A stretch of DNA of 64,000 nucleotides. Origin: HXMU1428-3 sp965215715 (GTDB lineage: Bacteria > Pseudomonadota > Alphaproteobacteria > Rhizobiales > HXMU1428-3). The translations under genes and the position numbers were made by a program. Under the pieces are notes generated by a model, which saw only the letters and a program-made list of their open reading frames with translations, ran no database searches and was not told where the DNA came from. Each line of letters begins with the position of its first letter. Position 1 is the stretch's first letter. The stretch covers positions 496,001 through 560,000 of the forward strand of contig OZ244129.1 in NCBI GenBank assembly GCA_965215715.1, written 5' to 3'. Positions 34,546 to 44,374 of this stretch are shown one piece after another.

Positions 34546-36732
34546 ATGGAAATTATGGAAAAAAAGCTTGAAATTGGATTGAACGATCCGGCTCGATTTT
34601 TTAATCGCGAATTATCATGGTTGAGGTTTAACGAACGGGTTTTGGAAGAAGCTGATAATGTTAAACACCCTTCACTTGAGCGTTTGCGGTTTTTGTCCAT
34701 TTCCGCTTCCAATTTAGATGAATTTTATATGGTGCGTGTGGCTGGTGTGCGTGGGCAAATGTTGGCCGGTATTGATACGCCCAGCCAAGATGGATTAACG
34801 CCAAAAGAGCAACTTTTTGAAATTAATAAGGCGGTAAGTGCCTTGAGCCATAACCAGCAGACCAGCTGGACGAGAATTCTTGAGGTCTTAGAGCAAGATA
34901 ATATAAGTGTGGTTGCGCCTGATAAATTGGTGCGCGATGATAAAAACTGGTTAGACACCTATTTTATGGAGCAGATCTTTCCGATCTTAACGCCCATTGC
35001 TGTTGACCCGGCGCATCCGTTTCCGTTTATTCCTAATCTTGGCCTTGCCATTGTTTTAAAGCTTGAGCAAAGCAATCATAATTCGATGCGTGCGCTGGTG
35101 CCCCTGCCATTGCAATTGCCGCGCTTTTTGCAGTTACCGCAAAAAGGGCGTTCTGAACAAATACGGTTTGTTCGGGTTGAGGAGGTGATCTCTCACTTTG
35201 CAGAGCGATTGTTTCCGGGCATGAAAGTGTTGGCCCAGGGGGCGTTTCGTGTGCTGCGCGACAGTGACATTGAGATTGAAGAAGAAGCTGAAGATCTGGT
35301 GCGCCTGTTTGAAACGGCTTTGAAACGGCGCCGGCGGGGGTCTGTGATCCGGTTGGAAATTGATGCCTCGATGCCTGATGAACTGCAAGAGATTGTCCGG
35401 CGCGAGCTTGAGGTGAATGATGATGAAGTGTTTGTCCAAAAAGGGCTGCTTGGTTTAAGTGATACCTTACAACTGATTGTTGATGAGCGGCGTGATTTGC
35501 TGTTTCCCTCATTTACCAAACGTTTTCCTGAGCGCATGATCCGCCAGCATAATGGAGATTGTTTTGCCGCCATTCGGGAAAAAGATTTTGTCGTGCACCA
35601 CCCATATGAATCTTTTGACACCGTGTTGCAGTTTTTGCGCCAGGCCACCCAAGACAAAGATGTTGTCGCGCTTAAATGGACGCTCTATCGCACCAGCAAA
35701 AACTCACCGATCATTCAAGCTCTAAAGGAAGCGGCAGAGGCTGGCAAATCAGTGACCGCGGTGGTGGAGTTAAAGGCCCGATTTGATGAGGCGGCCAACA
35801 TTCGCTGGGCGCGCGATTTGGAAAGCGCTGGCGTTCACGTGGTTTATGGTTTTTTTGAATTAAAAACCCATGCCAAATTGTGCCAGATCATTCGCCGGGA
35901 AAAAGGCAAGTTGCACACATATTGCCATTTGGGCACGGGCAATTATCATCCGCTGACAGCCAAGGTCTATACTGATTTATCTTATTTTACGGATGACCCT
36001 GCCATTGCCAGGGATGTGACACGTATTTTTAATTTCATCACTGGCTATGCTGAACCACAGGCCTTAGAGGTTATGGCCACTTCCCCATTTTGTCTGCGGG
36101 ATCGAATTTTGGGCGACATCAATGAAGAGATAAGCCACGCCAAAGCTGGCCGGCCCGCTGCTATTTGGATGAAGATGAATTCTTTGGTGGATGACCGGAT
36201 CATTGACAAACTATATGAGGCGAGCAATGCAGGTGTTGAGATTGACCTGGTTGTGCGCGGCATATGTTGTTTGCGCCCTGGTTTGCCTGATCTTTCTGAA
36301 AATATTAGGGTCAAGTCGATCATTGGGCGGTTTTTAGAGCATGCGCGCATTTACTGTTTTGGGGGAGGCGAAGGGCTGCCTTCTGTGCAAGCTAAAGTTT
36401 ATATCAGTTCAGCTGATATGATGCAGCGGAACTTGGACCGGCGGGTTGAAACGATGATTCCTATTGCGCCGGGAACTGTGCATGAGCAGATTTTAAGTCA
36501 GATTATGGTTGCCAACATGAAAGATAATCAGCAAAGTTGGTGGGTGAAGTCTGATGGCTCTTGTGAGCGCATTGAACCGCAAAATGGGGAACATCCCTTT
36601 AATGCTCATGCTTATTTTATGACCAACCCGTCTTTATCTGGGCGCGGTAAGGCGTTAAAGGAACACACCCCGCCACGAATTACAAAACAAAAGAACGACG
36701 ACACGAAGAATGGCGAAGCTAATAAAACTTAA
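34546..36732 (+). CDS. ppk: polyphosphate kinase 1
   Basis: 728 residues, full length for PPK1. The N-terminal domain begins FFNRELSWLRFNERVLEEA. The catalytic block YCHLGTGNYHPLTAKVYTDLSYFT contains the autophosphorylated His, and ALKWTLYRTSKNSPIIQALKEAAEAGKSVTAVVELKARFDEAANIRWAR is present. It reversibly polymerises the gamma phosphate of ATP into polyphosphate. No strong ribosome binding site precedes the ATG. Its 3' end overlaps ppx by 23 bp. Confidence 0.97.
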   Translation: MEIMEKKLEIGLNDPARFFNRELSWLRFNERVLEEADNVKHPSLERLRFLSISASNLDEFYMVRVAGVRGQMLAGIDTPSQDGLTPKEQLFEINKAVSALSHNQQTSWTRILEVLEQDNISVVAPDKLVRDDKNWLDTYFMEQIFPILTPIAVDPAHPFPFIPNLGLAIVLKLEQSNHNSMRALVPLPLQLPRFLQLPQKGRSEQIRFVRVEEVISHFAERLFPGMKVLAQGAFRVLRDSDIEIEEEAEDLVRLFETALKRRRRGSVIRLEIDASMPDELQEIVRRELEVNDDEVFVQKGLLGLSDTLQLIVDERRDLLFPSFTKRFPERMIRQHNGDCFAAIREKDFVVHHPYESFDTVLQFLRQATQDKDVVALKWTLYRTSKNSPIIQALKEAAEAGKSVTAVVELKARFDEAANIRWARDLESAGVHVVYGFFELKTHAKLCQIIRREKGKLHTYCHLGTGNYHPLTAKVYTDLSYFTDDPAIARDVTRIFNFITGYAEPQALEVMATSPFCLRDRILGDINEEISHAKAGRPAAIWMKMNSLVDDRIIDKLYEASNAGVEIDLVVRGICCLRPGLPDLSENIRVKSIIGRFLEHARIYCFGGGEGLPSVQAKVYISSADMMQRNLDRRVETMIPIAPGTVHEQILSQIMVANMKDNQQSWWVKSDGSCERIEPQNGEHPFNAHAYFMTNPSLSGRGKALKEHTPPRITKQKNDDTKNGEANKT

Positions 36733-38293
36733 GCGCGAAAAAACAAAAAGCGGCGGGCTGCTCCCAGATCAAAAACCAGTAGCTGTGATTGACATAGGGT
36801 CTAATTCTGTGCGCCTCGTGGTGTTTGAGGGTGCCAAATTAACGCCTATTCCGCTATTTAACGAAAAATGCTTGTGTGGGCTGGGCAAAGAGTTGGCCAC
36901 CACTGGGCGTTTGGGGGATGATGCGGTAGAGCGCGCACTGATGGCCTTGCGCCGGTTTCGCTCTGTGGTTGATCAAATCGGGGCGTCTGACTTGTTTGTG
37001 ATTGCAACAGCAGCTGCTCGTGAGGCAGAAAATGGCGCTGAATTTATTGAGCTGGCCTCTAAAATCTGCGGCAAACCTGTGGAAGTTATCTCTGGCGTGC
37101 GTGAGGCTGAATTGGCCGCGGCCGGTGTGATGGCTGGTGACAGGCAGGCTGATGGGTTTGCTGGTGATATGGGGGGGGGCAGTTTAGAGCTCATTGATAT
37201 TAAGGGACAGGGGTTATCTAATGGCATAACCTTACCGCTTGGCGGTTTGCGCTTAATCGACCAGTCAGACAATAACTTGAAAAAAGCCAAAGACCTTGTT
37301 GACCGTGCGATTGATAAAATTGAGTGGTTGGACGATGGCGCTGATCGCCCATTTTATCTGGTTGGGGGAACGTGGCGGGCTTTTATCAAATTGTTTATGG
37401 AGGCTCAAGATTATCCTTTGCGCGTGTTACATGGGTTTCAAATGAAGCGCCAAGAAACTTTGGATTTTGCGGCTTACTTGATGAAACAGCCTGAGCCAAA
37501 AGACATTCCTGGGATGCAATTCATCTCCAAAAAACGGCGTCATGTGGTGCCTTTTGGGGCACTGGTTTTGTCGCGCTTGATTAAGCGTATTAACCCGAGT
37601 GAGATTGTCACCTCGCATTATGGGGTACGAGAAGGCATTGTTTATTCCATGCTGGATGCTCAGCAATTGGAAAAAGACCCGCTTTTGTCAGCCTGTGAGG
37701 ATATGGCCTATTTACGCTCTCGCTCACCAGACCATGCGTTTGAACTTTGTGACTGGACCGATTTATTGTTTCAAAACGGGCCTTTAAAAGAAACAGATGA
37801 AGAGCGCCGGCTCAGACATGCTGCCTGCCTCATTTCTGATATAGGGTGGCGCACGCACCCTTCATTTCGTGCTGAGCGTACCATGGCATCGATTGCTTAT
37901 AGCGTTTATTCGGGTATTGATCATGCTGGGCGTGCCTTTTTGGCGCTTTCTAATTTCTTTCGCCATAATGGCCCCAACGCTAAGGGGGATGATCAGATCT
38001 TTCGCCCGCTGCTAACCCCTGAGTTGTTTGAGCGTGCCCGCATTCTTGGCAGTGCCATTCGGACAGCCCATATGATTTCAGCTGGTGTGACGGGTATTAT
38101 TCCTAAAACGCCTATCTTTTATGAAGATGACCGTTTGGTTATTGAGTTGCCTCACCCCTTTGATGCGCTTGATGGTGAGCGTTTGGCCAGGCGGTTTGCT
38201 AACTTAGGGCGGTTGTTTGATATGGAAACAGAAATTCGGGTGAATTCTGACAGCCGATTTTTTAAGTTTCTTGATCTTCGCCGTCCAACATAA
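36710..38293 (+). CDS. ppx: exopolyphosphatase / Ppx-GppA family
   Basis: 527 residues. The actin-like ATPase core shows VAVIDIGSNSVRLVVFEG, ATAAAREAENG and GDMGGGSLELI, followed by a C-terminal HD-like helical domain. Predicted to release phosphate from polyphosphate, and possibly to act on pppGpp. The start lies inside the end of ppk, so ppk-ppx are translationally coupled, pairing synthesis with degradation. Confidence 0.95.
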   Translation: MAKLIKLKREKTKSGGLLPDQKPVAVIDIGSNSVRLVVFEGAKLTPIPLFNEKCLCGLGKELATTGRLGDDAVERALMALRRFRSVVDQIGASDLFVIATAAAREAENGAEFIELASKICGKPVEVISGVREAELAAAGVMAGDRQADGFAGDMGGGSLELIDIKGQGLSNGITLPLGGLRLIDQSDNNLKKAKDLVDRAIDKIEWLDDGADRPFYLVGGTWRAFIKLFMEAQDYPLRVLHGFQMKRQETLDFAAYLMKQPEPKDIPGMQFISKKRRHVVPFGALVLSRLIKRINPSEIVTSHYGVREGIVYSMLDAQQLEKDPLLSACEDMAYLRSRSPDHAFELCDWTDLLFQNGPLKETDEERRLRHAACLISDIGWRTHPSFRAERTMASIAYSVYSGIDHAGRAFLALSNFFRHNGPNAKGDDQIFRPLLTPELFERARILGSAIRTAHMISAGVTGIIPKTPIFYEDDRLVIELPHPFDALDGERLARRFANLGRLFDMETEIRVNSDSRFFKFLDLRRPT

Positions 38294-38464
38294 TTTTGCT
38301 TTCTCGCCTCCTCATTTATATCAGGTCTTTTTGAGCCTTTGTCTGTGCTTTTGTTAAGCTTAACGCTTAACCATAGTCTCTAGCTTTTCTCGCTGTATCT
38401 TGATTTTGCTTGCACATTGGCATGGTGATTGCCTCTTTCAGGGTTTAATTAACATTAATGTCTT

Positions 38465-39424
38465 GTGGAGATGACTGCGTTGGCTCAACTGTATCAGCGT
38501 TTAAAAATTGACCAAAGTGCAAGCCAGGCACAGATCAGGCAGGCGTATCATCGCCTTGCCTTGCTGTATCATCCTGACCGAAACTGCGGTGATAAAGAAG
38601 CTGAAGACAAATTTAAAGATATTGTCAGAGCCTTTGAGATTTTGGGGGATCGGCAAGCACGGGCGCTATATGATCAGGGTCGGATTGATGATCAGGGGCG
38701 TCCGTGCTTTGCCAAACGCAAAACTCAAGATAAATCAGCCTGGACGTGGTCGGAAGCGTCAACAGCCTTTCAAGAAGAGTTTGAGCGCCGTGCCGCTCAG
38801 ATGAAAAGCCGCAAAGAGCCGTCTGCCCCCAAAAAAGAGCCGTTTGGCCCAAAAGAAGACACAACCGATGTTGGGCCCGATCATCCGCCTCCTACCCCTG
38901 AAAGTGAGAAACAATATCGCTTGGCGATTAGCTTTGAAGAGGCTTGTCTTGGCACAGTGAAACATGTGCGGCTTCCCAATAAGGCACAATTTAAGATTAA
39001 TATTCCTGCCGGTGTTGAAACGGGTAAACGTTTGCGCGTGAAAAGTGCGGGGGAAAATGGCAAGCCGTTTGTGGTCAAGGTAACTGTTGAGCCTCATGTC
39101 GCCTTTCAGCGGGAGGAACATGATATTAAGCTTGATCTGCCGATTACCCCTTATGAAGCCTTTTTTGGTGTTGAGCTAGATGTGCCAACGATTCACGGGC
39201 CTGCAAAGATTACTGTGCCGCCTCAAAGCCGAGATCTGGATGAAGTGGTGATGGAGCAAATGGGGGTGCGCCCAAAAGGGGCGCCGCGCGGTGATCAAAT
39301 TGTGCGCTTAAAAATTGCCTTGCCGCGTCAGTGGCCTCAAGAGGCATCAGCGGTTATGGCAACCTGGAAGCAAAAGGCCCCGTTTAATCCACGGGCTAAA
39401 ATTTTAAACCTTTTGGCGAAATAG
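38465..39424 (+). CDS. DnaJ-class co-chaperone (CbpA-like, no zinc finger)
   Basis: 319 residues: an N-terminal J-domain with HPD at residues 36-38 (LLYHPDRNCGDKEAEDKF), a charged linker (about 85-150), and a DnaJ C-terminal substrate-binding region. It has no zinc-finger repeats. Predicted to stimulate a DnaK-type Hsp70. A GTG start (38465) is used; an ATG two codons later has GGAG directly against it and is a fair alternative. Confidence 0.9.
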   Translation: MEMTALAQLYQRLKIDQSASQAQIRQAYHRLALLYHPDRNCGDKEAEDKFKDIVRAFEILGDRQARALYDQGRIDDQGRPCFAKRKTQDKSAWTWSEASTAFQEEFERRAAQMKSRKEPSAPKKEPFGPKEDTTDVGPDHPPPTPESEKQYRLAISFEEACLGTVKHVRLPNKAQFKINIPAGVETGKRLRVKSAGENGKPFVVKVTVEPHVAFQREEHDIKLDLPITPYEAFFGVELDVPTIHGPAKITVPPQSRDLDEVVMEQMGVRPKGAPRGDQIVRLKIALPRQWPQEASAVMATWKQKAPFNPRAKILNLLAK

Positions 39425-39428
39425 GTTT

Positions 39429-40604
39429 TTAGCTGTTTATCTCTTCTTCTACAGACGAACATTCAATGGTTTGAACTCTTTGGTTTTTCACTGTTAGCAA
39501 TAGCTCGCCATGTTTGATGCGCAAGGCATCTTTGCCGAACAAATCATATCGCCAGCCCTTCAGGGCCGGGATTTTGGCTGTGTCAGAAAGGGCCAGGCGT
39601 TCAAGGTCATTGGCTGTGGCTATCATTTTGGGGGCAACACCGTTTTTGGCTGCCACGGCTTTTAATAAAACACGCAATAATTCACAAACCGCCATGGCTT
39701 GGGCATCGAGAGGGGTGCCTTTTTTCAACGGCGGGATGTCTTCTATGTCTTTGTTCTTGCCCCGTTTGACTGCTTCTAAAACCTGTTTGCCTTTGTCAGA
39801 GCGTGCAAAGCCTTCTGAGACTGTGCGCAGTTGGCCAAGCTCTTTGACATTTTGTGGGGCTTGGTTGGCAATGTCGAAAAGGGCGTCATCTTTTAACACC
39901 CGGCCGCGCGGGATATTGGCTTTTTGCGCCAATGCCTCACGCCATTCAGCTAGCTCAACCAGCAAACCCAAAGCGCGGCGCGATTTCACGCGCATTTTTA
40001 ACCGTTTCCAGGCGTCTTTGGGCTCAATGCAATAGGTCTCAGAACTGGTCAGGGTTCTCATTTCCTCTTCCAGCCAGGCGGCGCGGTTGTTTCTCTCTAA
40101 ATCTTTTTTGAGCTTTTTATAGATATCGCGCAAATGGGTGACATCGCCAATGGCGTATTTTAATTGTTTGTCGCTCAATGGGCGCTTGGCCCAATCGGTA
40201 AAGCGTGAGGATTTATCAAGCTCCTGGTTGGTGATTTTTTTTACCAGCATGGAATAGCTGACCTGCTCCCCAAAGCCGCACACCATGGCGGCCACTTGGC
40301 TGTCAAAAATAGGCGCTGGGATTTTGCCAGACAGTTTATGGAAAATTTCTATGTCTTGGCGGGCGGCATGAAATACTTTGAGCACGCCTGGATTGTTCAT
40401 CAAATCAAATAAGGGGGCCAGGTCCAATCCGTCGGCCAAGGGGTCAATAATGGCCTCTTGGGCATCAGAGGCGATTTGGATGAGGCATAAATCTGGCCAA
40501 TAGGTGGATTCGCGCATGAACTCGGTGTCTACGGTGACATAGTCGTGTGTTTGCAGTTGGGTACAAAGGTCCAAAAGGTCTTGGTTGGTGGTTATGATTT
40601 GCAT
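39429..40604 (-). CDS. rnd: ribonuclease D
   Basis: 391 residues. The DEDDy exonuclease domain shows the first motif VTVDTEFMRESTYWPDLCLIQIA and YAIGDVTHLRDIY. Two HRDC domains follow. It trims 3' ends of tRNA and other stable RNAs. Convergent with the DnaJ-like gene with a 4-bp gap. It is divergent from aspS. Confidence 0.95.
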   Translation of the reverse strand: MQIITTNQDLLDLCTQLQTHDYVTVDTEFMRESTYWPDLCLIQIASDAQEAIIDPLADGLDLAPLFDLMNNPGVLKVFHAARQDIEIFHKLSGKIPAPIFDSQVAAMVCGFGEQVSYSMLVKKITNQELDKSSRFTDWAKRPLSDKQLKYAIGDVTHLRDIYKKLKKDLERNNRAAWLEEEMRTLTSSETYCIEPKDAWKRLKMRVKSRRALGLLVELAEWREALAQKANIPRGRVLKDDALFDIANQAPQNVKELGQLRTVSEGFARSDKGKQVLEAVKRGKNKDIEDIPPLKKGTPLDAQAMAVCELLRVLLKAVAAKNGVAPKMIATANDLERLALSDTAKIPALKGWRYDLFGKDALRIKHGELLLTVKNQRVQTIECSSVEEEINS

Positions 40605-40863
40605 TGATAAGCTTTGCTTTTTATTGGTGCCGGGTCGAATTTGTCGCCCATTTGTTCATTTTTTCATATTATCCCTTATCTAATAGCGCATGGATCTTGA
40701 CAAACAAAGCCCATCCATGCGTTTTTCCCTCAAATTCAAGTTTTCATTTTGCCAAAGCTGGGGTATGAGAAGGGCCAAGTTTGATTTTTTTGGACTTTTG
40801 TCCCTTTTTTGGTGTGTCTAAACAAAAACTTCTTTGCAATAAGATTTTAAAGCGAGCGTGATT

Positions 40864-42672
40864 ATGAGCAATTCAATGCGGGATCAATCAACTACAGAAC
40901 TACATGCTTTTCGTAGCCACACATGCGGTGCGTTGCGGATCGAGGATGTGGACAGCGATGTGCGCCTGTCTGGTTGGGTGCACCGTGTGCGCGACCATGG
41001 CGGGGTGTTGTTTATTGATTTGCGCGATCATTACGGTGTGACCCAAGTGGTTTGCGACCCTGACAGCCCGGCTTTTGCCGCGATGGAAAAAGTGCGTGCG
41101 GAATGGGTGATCAGAATTGATGGTGAGGTCAAAGCCCGCTCTGATGAGACAAAGAATGAAAATTTGCCAACCGGTGAAATTGAAATTTTTGTGCGTGACT
41201 TGGAAGTGCTTGGCGCCTCTCAAGAATTGCCCTTGCCTGTTTTTGGTGAGCCTGATTACCCGGAAGATATTCGTTTGAAATATCGGTTTCTCGATTTGCG
41301 CCGTGAAACCTTGCACAACAACATTATGAAACGAGCCCAGATTGTCTCCTCTATGCGCCGACGCATGACGGATGCAGGCTTTTTTGAATTTCAAACGCCG
41401 ATTTTGACAGCTTCGAGCCCGGAAGGGGCACGCGACTTTTTGGTGCCAAGCCGGATGCATCCTGGCAAGTGTTATGCGCTGCCCCAAGCACCCCAGCAAT
41501 TTAAGCAATTGATCATGATGGCCGGCTTTGACCGCTATTTCCAAATCGCGCCTTGTTTTCGCGATGAAGATGCGCGCGCTGATCGCAGCCCGGGTGAGTT
41601 TTATCAGCTTGATATTGAAATGAGCTTTGTCACCCAAGAAGATGTGTTCCAGGCTGTTGAACCGGTGCTGAGAGATTTGTTTGTCGAGTTTGCTGATGGG
41701 CAAGAGGTGACGACAAATTTCCCACGTATTCCTTACAAAGAGGCAATGGAAAAGTATGGCTCTGATAAGCCAGATTTGAGAAACCCGATTGTAATGGAAG
41801 ATGTCACAGGCCATTTTGCCGGCTCTGGATTTAAAATCTTTGCCAATATGATTGAAAAGGATGAGGCGGTGCGCGTTTGGGCGATCCCGGCGCCAACAGG
41901 GGGCTCGCGGGCTTTTTGTGACCGGATGAATTCTTGGGCACAAGATCAAGGCCAGCCGGGTCTTGGGTATATCTTTTTCAAAGATGGATCTGGGTCTGGC
42001 CCGATTGCCAAAAATATTGGGGAAGAGCGCACCAGTGCTGTTAAAGAACAGTTGGGTCTTGGCGATGGTGATGCGGTGTTCTTTGTGTGCGGTGTGCCGA
42101 AAAACTTCCTGGAATTTGCAGGCCAGGCGCGGGTGCGTGCAGGTACAGAGCTTGAGCTGTCAGAACAGGAAGGCTTTAAATTCTGCTGGATCGTTGATTT
42201 CCCAATGTTTGAATGGAATGAAGATGAAAAGCGCATTGATTTTTCTCATAATCCATTTTCGATGCCGCAAGGTGGGTTAGAGGCCTTAGAAAACCAAGAC
42301 CCGCTCACGATTAACGCTTATCAATATGATATTGTTTGCAATGGGGTGGAGTTGTCATCTGGTGCCATTCGGAACCATAAGCCTGAGATTATGGAAAAAG
42401 CTTTTGATATTGCCGGTTATGACAGGGAAGTTCTGGAAGACAAGTTTGGCGGTATGCTGCGTGCTTTGCAATATGGTGCCCCGCCTCACGGTGGTATCGC
42501 GCCTGGTGTTGATCGGATTGTGATGTTGCTTTGCGGGGAGCCGAACATTCGCGAAGTGACCATGTTCCCAATGAACCAGCAGGCAGAAGATTTGCTCATG
42601 GGGGCCCCTTCTGAGGTTTCCCCAAGCCAATTGCGCGATCTTCATATCAGGCTCAATTTACCAAAAGAGTGA
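40864..42672 (+). CDS. aspS: aspartyl-tRNA synthetase
   Basis: 602 residues, class II synthetase. The anticodon-binding OB fold is at the N-terminus (RLSGWVHRVRDHGGVLFIDLRDH). Motif 2 is CFRDEDARADRSPGEFYQLDIEMSF and motif 3 is GIAPGVDRIVMLLCGEPNIREV, with the bacterial GAD insertion between them. In alphaproteobacteria this enzyme often also charges tRNA-Asn for GatCAB, which cannot be decided here. ATG at 40864 is preferred to the GTG two codons earlier. Confidence 0.97.
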   Translation: MSNSMRDQSTTELHAFRSHTCGALRIEDVDSDVRLSGWVHRVRDHGGVLFIDLRDHYGVTQVVCDPDSPAFAAMEKVRAEWVIRIDGEVKARSDETKNENLPTGEIEIFVRDLEVLGASQELPLPVFGEPDYPEDIRLKYRFLDLRRETLHNNIMKRAQIVSSMRRRMTDAGFFEFQTPILTASSPEGARDFLVPSRMHPGKCYALPQAPQQFKQLIMMAGFDRYFQIAPCFRDEDARADRSPGEFYQLDIEMSFVTQEDVFQAVEPVLRDLFVEFADGQEVTTNFPRIPYKEAMEKYGSDKPDLRNPIVMEDVTGHFAGSGFKIFANMIEKDEAVRVWAIPAPTGGSRAFCDRMNSWAQDQGQPGLGYIFFKDGSGSGPIAKNIGEERTSAVKEQLGLGDGDAVFFVCGVPKNFLEFAGQARVRAGTELELSEQEGFKFCWIVDFPMFEWNEDEKRIDFSHNPFSMPQGGLEALENQDPLTINAYQYDIVCNGVELSSGAIRNHKPEIMEKAFDIAGYDREVLEDKFGGMLRALQYGAPPHGGIAPGVDRIVMLLCGEPNIREVTMFPMNQQAEDLLMGAPSEVSPSQLRDLHIRLNLPKE

Positions 42673-42818
42673 GGGGCGGTTGATCTAAGGTTTTGCACCC
42701 TTTCTTAACAGTTTGAGCCATTTTTTCTGCTTAGCGTCGTAATTTTTCCCGATTGCCCTTATAATAACACTCGTAAAGGTTGGTTTTCCTTTGCAGTCTT
42801 TTATTGGTGGGTCATGAT

Positions 42819-43451
42819 ATGAAACATATTTTCAGCTTGTCTTTGAATGCTGGTTTGGTGTGTTTGCTTCTTGTTGGTTGTTCAAAAAACGATGATGGTA
42901 GTTCGTTGTTTTCTAGCAATAAAAATGAGGGGCCGGTAAATTTATTCGGCAAGAGCGAAGTGCGCACTGATGAGGGGGCCGCAACTGCCTATCCTTCTGC
43001 CAAAGTGGCCATTGATGGGGCTGATTTACAAAAGGCCATTCACCGCTATAAACTGGAAGCAAAGAAAAAAACCGGGACGACCAAAGTGATTGGCGCGGAC
43101 CTGAACGGTGACGGTATTGGTGAGGCGCTGGTTTATTTTGAAGGCGATGAGTGGTGCATTTCAACCGGTTGCCGGTTGGTTGTGTTTGTTAAGGGGCAAA
43201 ACGGTTTTCGCCAAATGTCGCAGATTAAACGGGTGAAATTACCGCTTGTTTTGGGCACCAGTTCGTCTGAAGGCTGGCGGGATATGATTGTGCGTTCAGG
43301 CAACCAAAGCATTGGTGAGGGTTGGGTGCCTTTGCGCTTTAAGGGTAATTACCCAGCAAATGCCACCACTGTTTCTGAAAAACTGGCTGAGTTGCCAAGT
43401 GGGACACAAGTTTTATTGTCTGCACAGAACCAAGTGGTGCAAACGCAATAA
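42819..43451 (+). CDS. lipoprotein with a DxNGDGxxE calcium-loop-like motif
   Basis: 210 residues with lipobox LLVGC. The mature chain contains GADLNGDGIGEALVYFEGDEWCISTGCRLVVFVKGQ, a FG-GAP/EF-loop-like DxNGDG motif and two cysteines (EWCISTGC) that may pair. The function is unknown. The ATG at 42819 is used; the longer frame from 42780 would place non-signal sequence before the leader. Confidence 0.72.
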   Translation: MKHIFSLSLNAGLVCLLLVGCSKNDDGSSLFSSNKNEGPVNLFGKSEVRTDEGAATAYPSAKVAIDGADLQKAIHRYKLEAKKKTGTTKVIGADLNGDGIGEALVYFEGDEWCISTGCRLVVFVKGQNGFRQMSQIKRVKLPLVLGTSSSEGWRDMIVRSGNQSIGEGWVPLRFKGNYPANATTVSEKLAELPSGTQVLLSAQNQVVQTQ

Positions 43452-43601
43452 CTGTTCTTTTCAGGTTTCTTTCCCTCTTTCGTAATAAATTTGTCAGAGT
43501 CTGCTTGTTTTATGGTTTCATGAAATAAGTGATTGTTTCACGTTATCAGCCAGTTGGACCTGGGTGTCTGCTTCCCTTATTATGAGAAAAGCATAAGCAA
43601 T

Positions 43602-43701
43602 GCGTGTTGCACAAAAGTGGATACCGGTTTTGTGAAAAAAGGCACAGCTTTTACATAAAGATAGAGCGTGACTTTGAATTCATTAACATGCCACACGCTC
43701 T
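43602..43701 (+). repeat. dispersed Rhizobiales-type repeat, copy 1
   Basis: The core begins GCGTGTTGCACAAAAGTGG and continues ATACCGGTTTTG (43602-43632). It is followed by an inverted repeat AGAGCGTG (43663-43670) / CACGCTCT (43694-43701). A second core, inverted and with two mismatches over 31 nt, is at 52650-52680. This lies in the 290-bp gap before the proton-channel operon and leaves little space for anything but the operon promoter downstream. Confidence 0.8.
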
Positions 43702-43741
43702 CGTGCGTGCTCTGTTTTGAGATAAGGAGCCAGACTCAGTT

Positions 43742-44365
43742 TTGCTAAATTTGCCCTCATATCCTGCCTTTTTGTCCAGGTTTTTAAACGATCAAAAACA
43801 GCTGGGCAGGGCGGTGTTGCAAACAGATTTTGTGCGCTCTTGGCAAGGTAAGATATTCATTGGCTGTTTATGTGCGCTTGTTGTGGGGCTTGGTGGATAT
43901 CGCCTCTTTCTGACAATGCAAGGGGGCGCGTATAATTTGCAACGGGGCAATTATGCTGTTGCTTTTGATCACTATTATCCTCTTGCTTCGCGAGGGGACA
44001 GGGATGCGCAGAATACGATTGGAAACCTTTATTACCTCGGGCTTGGGGTGAAACAAGATCGCTATGAAGCGGCCCGTTGGTATTTAAAAGCAGCCCTACA
44101 AGGTGATACCCAAAGTCAGATCAATCTTGGTCAGCAATATTTTAATGGCTTGGGCGTACCGCGCCGGATTGATAATGCGGTTGGTTGGTTTCACCTGGCC
44201 AAAACGGGGGGTAATAAATTAGCCGAGGAGCACTTAAGATATATTGGTGGTACCAATTCGATCTTTCCGCTGATGTATGAAAGGGCGGTTTTAAAATTTG
44301 AAAATTTGGAAAAAGTCAAAAAGCGTTTTTCGGGCCTTAGCTTTTCTGAATTTTTATTGAAATAA
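43742..44365 (+). CDS. membrane-anchored Sel1-repeat protein
   Basis: 207 residues: one transmembrane segment (about 37-57) and two Sel1 (TPR-like) repeats, NYAVAFDHYYPLASRGDRDAQ...YYLGLGVKQD and RYEAARWYLKAALQG...FNGLGVPRR, plus a third partial repeat (FHLAKTGGNKLAEEHL). It is probably a scaffold for protein contacts. The frame opens with TTG and AAGGAG lies 12 bases upstream, so the start is not certain. It is the first gene of a tight four-gene operon; the next ATG is 9 bp away. Confidence 0.72.
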   Translation: MLNLPSYPAFLSRFLNDQKQLGRAVLQTDFVRSWQGKIFIGCLCALVVGLGGYRLFLTMQGGAYNLQRGNYAVAFDHYYPLASRGDRDAQNTIGNLYYLGLGVKQDRYEAARWYLKAALQGDTQSQINLGQQYFNGLGVPRRIDNAVGWFHLAKTGGNKLAEEHLRYIGGTNSIFPLMYERAVLKFENLEKVKKRFSGLSFSEFLLK

Positions 44366-44374
44366 GGGCCGGGC

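Noticed and set aside
40900..41949. 349-codon ORF antisense to aspS
   Set aside because: It is a shadow of a high-confidence synthetase gene with full class II motifs.
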